This document shows positions 58,690 to 64,000 of a stretch of DNA of 64,000 bases, piece after piece (positions within the stretch are counted from its first letter, which is position 1; every line of letters begins with the position of its first letter). The position numbers and the translations under genes are program-made. The notes beneath the pieces are model-generated. The model worked only from the letters and a program-made list of their open reading frames with translations. It did not search any database and had not been told where the DNA came from. The stretch spans positions 124,001 through 188,000 of the forward strand of contig JAUIRK010001057.1 in assembly GCA_030549495.1 (NCBI GenBank). The letters run 5' to 3'. The stretch comes from Nectonema munidae. Its lineage: Eukaryota > Nematomorpha > Nectonematoida > Nectonematidae.

Positions 58690-59236
58690 TAAATCTAGGT
58701 CTAATTTATAAAATAGAAGAGGTCTAGATTTGATAAACGTAAAATAGAAAGTTACAAATTTAAAATAAAATATCAAACTATCTTTTGACAATATGCTTAT
58801 TCTAATAATATAAAGAAAAAAAATAAATGGAATGAAAATATCGAAAAGCAATGAGATAATTGATTGTGACGATCAAATCGTCGAATTTTGTTAAGATAGA
58901 TATATAAAAAAATTTATTCTTAGAATGGGGTAAGCATGCTTGGTTTGATCAGAAAGCATGGAAAATAAGAAATAGAGAACAAAGAAATGGAGACACAGAT
59001 AGACAGAGATATATGAGTGAAAAATTAAAAAATTTTGCTTTCATTCTTCAAAAATATTTGAATGTATTTTTATTTTAAACGTCTTCGCTAGTAGAAGTTT
59101 GGATCTTTCTTTGTTATTTATTTTCAATATTTTATAAAACAAGCTATTTTTGTGTACTATAGGTGTAAGTTTAAATTCGCCAACTAGAACATTCTTTGAA
59201 TTTAATGAAGTACACAACAAATTGTAAGAAGATAAA
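58690..59236. other. Non-coding, AT-rich
   Basis: No gene is recognised. This is the downstream flank of the SOUL-family gene. Confidence 0.5.
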
Positions 59237-59241
59237 TTTAT

Positions 59242-59572
59242 TCAACAGAGCGCTAAATTATCAATGTCGTTGAAGTTTTTGTCTTGATCTGGATCTTGCA
59301 GTAACTCGATCCACAGTTCGTTGTGCCGATTAGTTAACTTTGTAGGCCTGAAAAGTCGAATGAACGAGAGTTAAGTAAAAATGAAGAACACATAACACAT
59401 ATGCTTACTTATCGTATCCCGCGTATATCCAATACGACTCATCATACTTCACTTTTTTCTGATCCAAAACTTTTTTAAGTTTCTTAAAGCGATGAGTCGT
59501 CAAAAAGGGAATGTCAAATCCAGAGAATTGGATGACGAAAAATTGAGATGGAGGATATTCCTCGATTTTTAC
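59242..59572 (-). CDS. SOUL/HEBP heme-binding-family protein, last two exons
   Basis: Encodes the C-terminal half of a SOUL domain, the heme- or porphyrin-binding fold of HEBP1/HEBP2. Exon 59409-59572 follows an AAACTTTTTTAG acceptor and encodes 54 residues (VKIEEYPP, then VIQFSGFD, then ESYWIYAGYD) and ends AA|GTAAGC. After a 61-bp intron (59348-59408, ending CTTTTCAG) the last exon, 59242-59347, completes the Lys codon and reads PTKLTNRHNELWIEL, ending at TGA. The AGYDKP..L.NRHNE(L/V)W block matches HEBP2 (AGYNSPVKLLNRNNEVW). Both splice junctions keep frame. The upstream exons with the family's MTAPV motif were not found between 59573 and about 61000, so the gene is partial here: long introns, an exon that I missed, or a truncated copy. 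The open frame at 59492-59686 (+) is antisense to it. The last base of the stop codon is the first base of an AATAAA (59237-59242). Confidence 0.85.
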
Positions 59573-60278
59573 CTAAAAAAGTTTGAAAGAATTTTGCTAA
59601 TTTTTTTAAAAATGTATCAAAGCTATTCAGTGAAAAGACTCCAATCCCATGCAACTCATCACCCTCTTCCACCAGTTGGTAGTTAAGATCTGTCCATGAT
59701 CGTAGTGGTTGAAAATTGATCTTTTAAAATTTTGAATAAAGAAGACTCTTTACTACTTCAATTAACTTTTTTGTATCATTGTAATTTCAACACTTCCAAG
59801 CATTCTATTTTATAGGCATACGGAGATTGAGATAAAGATTTTTGGAAAAGTCAAAATTTGAGATTTTATTATAACTTCATTTGTACTGGCAATGTCTCAG
59901 TTGTTCTAAGATTGATAAACGAGAGTAGTATATGATTTATTCATATTATTTTTTATTATCAAATAACCCCGAAGACCGATTCTACACTTTAAAATTAACT
60001 GTCACACCGTCATGTCAGACAAAAAAAAGTTTACAGTTGACATCTCCATTTAAACTGAACTCTGCCGGTTTGCTTTAAACTCTATCAAATATTATTGGAA
60101 AGTAAATAACAAGTGTAAGAAGCATGTTCAAGTATTAATCCAATAGTTTTCATTAAGAAAATTAAATGTTATTCGTTTATTTATGGGTAAAAAATTGAGA
60201 TATTTCGTACTCAAAAAATGAGTGCGGAATAAGTATGTTGAAAAAGATTCAAACTGAACACCGAGCAATGAAAAATAA
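59573..60278. other. Probable intron or upstream flank of the SOUL gene
   Basis: A minus-strand stretch near 59590-59705 is open (VEEGDELHGIGVFSLNSF) and less AT-rich, but it does not resemble the SOUL domain and joins the next exon out of frame. Nothing else is recognised. Confidence 0.35.
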
Positions 60279-60697
60279 GTGTACACAGGCTCAGACTTTT
60301 TTCCAGAAGATACCGAAAGATATAAGTCAAAATTTAAAACAAAAACACGCAACACGTTTAAATTACATCTACATTCTACAGTTACATATATGTAATTATA
60401 AAAAACATAGAATAAAAATTGTATCAGTAAAAAACTTACTAAGAATACAGGAAGATAACAGAAGATATTATTTCATCGTTTTGTGTTTTTTTGTTGGTTT
60501 ATCTTCTACTATCTTCCTGTATTTTTAGCAAGTATTTTTACCGATAAAATTTTTATTATATGTTTTTTATTCCTAAAAATTACATATATGTAATGTGTAG
60601 ATGTTATTTAAACGTGCTGCGTGTTTTTTTTTGTTTGAAATTTTTACTTATTTTAGTATCTTTCGGTATCTTCCGGTAAAAAGATACCCGTGTACAC
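60279..60697. repeat. 419-bp near-perfect palindrome (MITE-like)
   Basis: The left arm from GTGTACAC at 60279 recurs inverted to GTGTACAC at 60697, folding at about 60487. Arms of roughly 205 bp share GAAGATACCGAAAGATA, CACGTTTAAAT, TTACATATATGTAATT and AATACAGGAAGATA. The spacer is only a few bases, so the whole element could form a single hairpin or be read as a hairpin RNA. It is non-coding; the plus frame at 60235-60528 lies inside it by chance. Confidence 0.85.
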
Positions 60698-60699
60698 AC

Positions 60700-62880
60700 A
60701 GTGATCTCATCACAACAAAGATTCACACAACTTGTTGACAACACAAATTAGAGGCTGTAAAGAGCGAGTTTCGCTTATCTAATAAAGAAATTGTTGAATA
60801 AGCTGAAAGCAATTGTTTAATTTTATTATTAAAAAATGATATGATGGCTTATATTTTGTCTGTATATAACACTGTACTTTTTTAGACTTCTGTTACAATA
60901 AGCTTTGTTCAAAATATAGATAAATATAGCATTAGTTAGCTGGAAAGCCAACGGGGAGAAAAAAATAAACAGAAAAACCTTGCCAGACTACTTATACATG
61001 TTAAGAAAAAATGCCTTAGTAGTCATCAAACATTATATATAAAACTTAATGAATTCAATTTCCAATAAAATAGCAAAAATTCATTGACATATTTATGACG
61101 AACATAACTTACAAAACAATACATACAAATAAAATTTATACATATATTTTGCAAAAAAATACTAATAATATTGCAAAGAATGAGATAGAGCAACTTAGAT
61201 ATCATGAAGACTAAAATGTTGATGTTTATATAGATATGACAATCTCCGTATATGTTGTGCCGATCTATCAGAAAAGAGATTCTCTAGGTTAGCATTTATC
61301 AAATTATCAATACAATCCCTTCAATATCATCATCAAAGCTAAGAAAAAAAGATAGAAGCAACTGAAGAGAAAAAGAACCCTCCAATTTTGAAAACATTGC
61401 AAAAATTATCACTCACACGTTTGTCTTTATTTAAATTACTTAATTTTAAAAGAAATTTTAGAAATTCAATTATGAAAAATGAAAAAGAATAATTACGAAA
61501 ATAAGTTGAATTAGAATGATTTATGAAAAATTGAGTCAATCATTTTACACAAAAGAATGAAAAAATGGATAAAATGTTTCCATTTCAGAATTTCTATTTG
61601 TAAAATGTAATGATATAATACAAGGCTATGAAGAATCATATCATACATGACAGGATATATCAATAAAAGCAACACAAAATTCACTCCGAACCATTTCCGT
61701 TTATCGGTGAAGCTGAGCTATAACTTTTGTGCATATCAAAGTGAAATAATGAATATATTTGTCAATTAGATAACCTGAGCTATAAAATGTCTACGAGGAG
61801 TATCTTTCAGTTTATGGAAAAAGTATTTGTGATTTTTTTTGGATGGTAGAAGTATTTTATTTTATTTTGTTTTTCAAAATTTGGTAGTGAGAGTATTTGT
61901 GTTTGTGTTTGAGGAAAAGTTGTTTAGATGTTTTAAAGTTTAAGTTCTGAGAAAAAAAGGCTTGAAAAAGTGGGTGAGAATGAAAGTGAGGATGAGAAGC
62001 AGAGCGAATTAGAAAATTGTTACCTTGGAAGAAGAAGGCTGCGGAACTTTATTATGTGGAGAGAGAAAGAAAGAACTTTCAAAGCGGTTGGGGTCAACAC
62101 TTTCGCTCTGGTTCGTGCAAAAATGCTTCACCGTTATAGGAACTGTCATCTTCAAAACGAGTTCTAAAAAATTACTTGCAAAAGAAAACGTGTAATATAT
62201 TTGGGAAAAGGAAAGCATCCGTTTCTTTAATCCCCTTTACAAACCGCCCAATATTTTTGGCGGGTACAGGCATAGACTTTTAAATATTATTTTCATTTTT
62301 TAATAATTCAAATTAAAAAAGATCATTCTGCTTAAAAAGTGCATACTTAAAACAAATTTCTATATCAAACATAAAAAAATCATTGATGCCCAATAATAAA
62401 ATTTGAACAATGTGCCTTTCTTAAACAAAGACAAAGAAATAGTTGGGAGTCCGTAATCTAGGATCTAAATGAAATATTTTAGTTCCTATACTTCAGCCAT
62501 TATGACTATTTTATAAATTAAATATTATTAGTGAAGTTTTTGTTGCATTTTAAAAGCGTTCAATTGAAAGTGACAGTGGAGAGCTAAATGCTACGAATAA
62601 AAGTTTTGATTTAAATTTTAACGGATAGAAAAGGGAAAAGAATAAATAGTGATGATAACCAATTTGTTTGTTTTCTTCTTATGGAAAATAATAGTAGGGG
62701 ATAAAATTACACAAAATGAGACTAGCCTAGAGAGAGAAAGAAAGAAATAATAACAAGATATGGAGGAATAGTATTCGTAGCTCTGATATCGCAAAGCCAA
62801 ATCAACACTTTACCTATTCTAAAGAACAAAGATGTACTAAATGCGCAGATGTAGCAAAAGAAGTAAACACCTTACTAGAA
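60700..62880. other. Non-coding region, unresolved
   Basis: No gene is established. A frame at 61970-62167 (+) encodes a 65-residue, charge-rich sequence without family resemblance. The stretch 61970-62280 is less AT-rich and could hold an exon or promoter of an unseen gene. Around 62640-62880 unreadable 5' sequence of the following Tigger fossil may begin. Confidence 0.4.
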
Positions 62881-63740
62881 ATAGTGAATGTGAGATCCTA
62901 AAAGGAGAGATAATTGGAGCATGATTTGCTGGCTATAACTCCAGATACAAGCGCTGATTGAAAGTTTCATAAATATTGGAGGTTGGTTTGAGAAATTTGG
63001 GAGGGAAAGAAAGTTGGCAGATTTATTAGACATGGAGAAGGTGCTATTTCTAAGAAAAAGGCATCAAACGCGTTTGTGGGTGAGTTTAATGAGTTTATAA
63101 AAATTGAGGTCCATGTCTCAAAACAAGTTTTTAATTATGATGAAATTGGATTGTATTGGAAAAAATGTTCGGAAGAACACTTGGACTACCCAAAAGCAGA
63201 AGCACGGTTTTGAGATTAGCTATGGAAAGATAAATGTACACTCTTGTAGTCGTGACTGCAAAATCAAGCTCTTGTAGTGAAAAATTCAAATAACCCTCAA
63301 TCATTTAAGTTTAAGAATGTGCAGAAATACAAACTTACCTGCAATGTGAAGAGCAAATGAAATGGCTTTGATTTATTAAGAGGAAATGTTTGACTGAAGT
63401 TTTTGCAAAAAGTGATCTAACAATCTTACTGATTTGTTTGAAGACGTATTCTCACCCCACTAAACTCTTTCCGCCAACCTAATGCACCAATAGATCATTC
63501 CTATTTTTAAGAAATTCTATACAAAAACCTTTTTTAAGGTGTTTTCAGGAACTTGAACTATTGATATTATGATTTCAATAGCATCCATTTGTACAAACCT
63601 CATAGATAAAACATGGTACACGATTTCTCACCACAAATTACGATTAGTCTGGAGAAAATTTGGGCACCTTATGTACCAGATCTTTATCGAGAGAAAAATT
63701 TACAGAAAGTAGAATAATGTGAAACATTTATTGAGAAGTA
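62880..63740 (+). mobile_element. Tigger/jerky-like transposase fossil
   Basis: Plus-strand blocks: LLAITPDTSAD (62938-62960), GEGAISKKKASNAFVGEFNE and FIKIEVHVSKQ (63040-63130), then VFNYDEIGLYWKKCSEE (63130-63180), the DDE/CENP-B-type block carrying the first catalytic Asp. These are followed by NPQSFKFKNVQKYKLTCN (63290-63345), NSFRQPNAPIDHSYF-like sequence (63465-63510) and a C-terminal TWYTISHHKLRLVWRK stretch (63610-63660). This is the order of a pogo-superfamily transposase. The N-terminal DNA-binding domains are missing and several stops and frame changes are present. It is separate from the remnant at 5505-6545. Confidence 0.78.
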
Positions 63741-63811
63741 ACAAACTGACGAAGGTACGTCGCATTTCCTAAAAATCAAACTACTGTGTTCGCTCTATTA
63801 TATTCCAAATC

Positions 63812-63960
63812 ATCTATTAAAGGTAAAGGTACCATAGGGTGTTTTCATCGAGAAGGCACAATTGCGCCGCTTGTATCGAACTATGATGAAAGCAGGCTTG
63901 ATGCGGGATCGAACCCAAGACCTTGAGTTATCGAATCCAGTATCAAACCAACCCTAATAA
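63812..63960 (-). repeat. tRNA-derived SINE, copy 2
   Basis: On the minus strand the head holds a B box GGGTTCGATCCC (matching GGTTCGANNCC), after an upstream stretch that could hold the A box. The body reads CATAGTTCGATACAAGCGGC, TCGATGAAAACACCC and GGTACCTTTACCTTT, the same series as in copy 1 at 11185-11345. It lies directly downstream of the Tigger fossil. This copy is the better preserved of the two. Confidence 0.72.
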
Positions 63961-64000
63961 TGTGCACGTGCAAACAGACATCAGTCATAACATAAATTTA

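Noticed and set aside
59492-59686. 64-codon plus-strand frame
   Set aside because: Antisense to the SOUL-family exon, which has splice sites and family motifs.

Overview
The window is eukaryotic, strongly AT-rich, gene-poor and full of decayed transposons. Spliced genes with short introns, arthropod-type protein families, and Tc1/mariner, pogo/Tigger, hAT and piggyBac remnants point to an arthropod. A crustacean such as a parasitic copepod (sea louse) is my best guess; that is inference from composition and family flavour, not proof.

Four host genes are supported. (1) UBA1, the ubiquitin-activating enzyme, is a single intronless 1161-codon frame at 19319-22804 (+). (2) A Vps55/LEPROT-family endosomal membrane protein lies on the minus strand, with its last two exons at 33823-34015 and 31035-31148; the first exon was not found. 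(3) A cytosolic sulfotransferase is an intronless 323-codon frame at 53245-54216 (+). (4) A SOUL/HEBP heme-binding-family gene lies on the minus strand, with its last two exons at 59409-59572 and 59242-59347; its 5' part was not found. Genes 2 and 4 were found by reading splice sites and are not evident from long open frames.

Layout. 0.5-5.1 kb: two unrelated piggyBac transposase fossils flanking a 1.1 kb inverted-repeat element. 5.5-8.2 kb: a Tigger-like remnant and a LINE reverse transcriptase on the minus strand. 8.9-13.2 kb: a nested stack, in which a foldback element with 28-bp subterminal repeats is split by a 3.2 kb hAT-type element with a perfect 8-bp target duplication; the hAT element carries a palindromic MITE, a tRNA-type SINE, a 42-bp minisatellite and a second hAT MITE. 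Part of it recurs inverted at 16-16.7 kb. 17-24.7 kb: the UBA1 locus. 24.7-29.5 kb: an uncharacterised transposase-like family, a mariner remnant and an RTE-like LINE. 31-34 kb: the Vps55/LEPROT gene. 37.5-41.7 kb: a complete-looking 4.2 kb element bounded by TTAA and 16-bp perfect terminal repeats, with two different ~150-bp tandem arrays at its two ends. Relatives lie at 46.7-49.2 kb (inverted) and 57.5-58.2 kb (fragment), with small TTAA-flanked MITEs at 49.4 and 58.5 kb and a third piggyBac transposase fossil at 43.9-45.2 kb. 55-57 kb: two uncharacterised repetitive protein families on the minus strand. 60.3-60.7 kb: a 419-bp palindrome. 62.9-63.96 kb: a second Tigger-like remnant and a second SINE copy.

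The host genes show no functional linkage: they are isolated housekeeping or detoxification genes among transposon debris. The unifying theme is the TTAA-flanked, piggyBac-like elements with internal ~150-bp arrays, which are the best candidate for something undescribed. All coordinates of decayed elements are approximate, and no database search was run.
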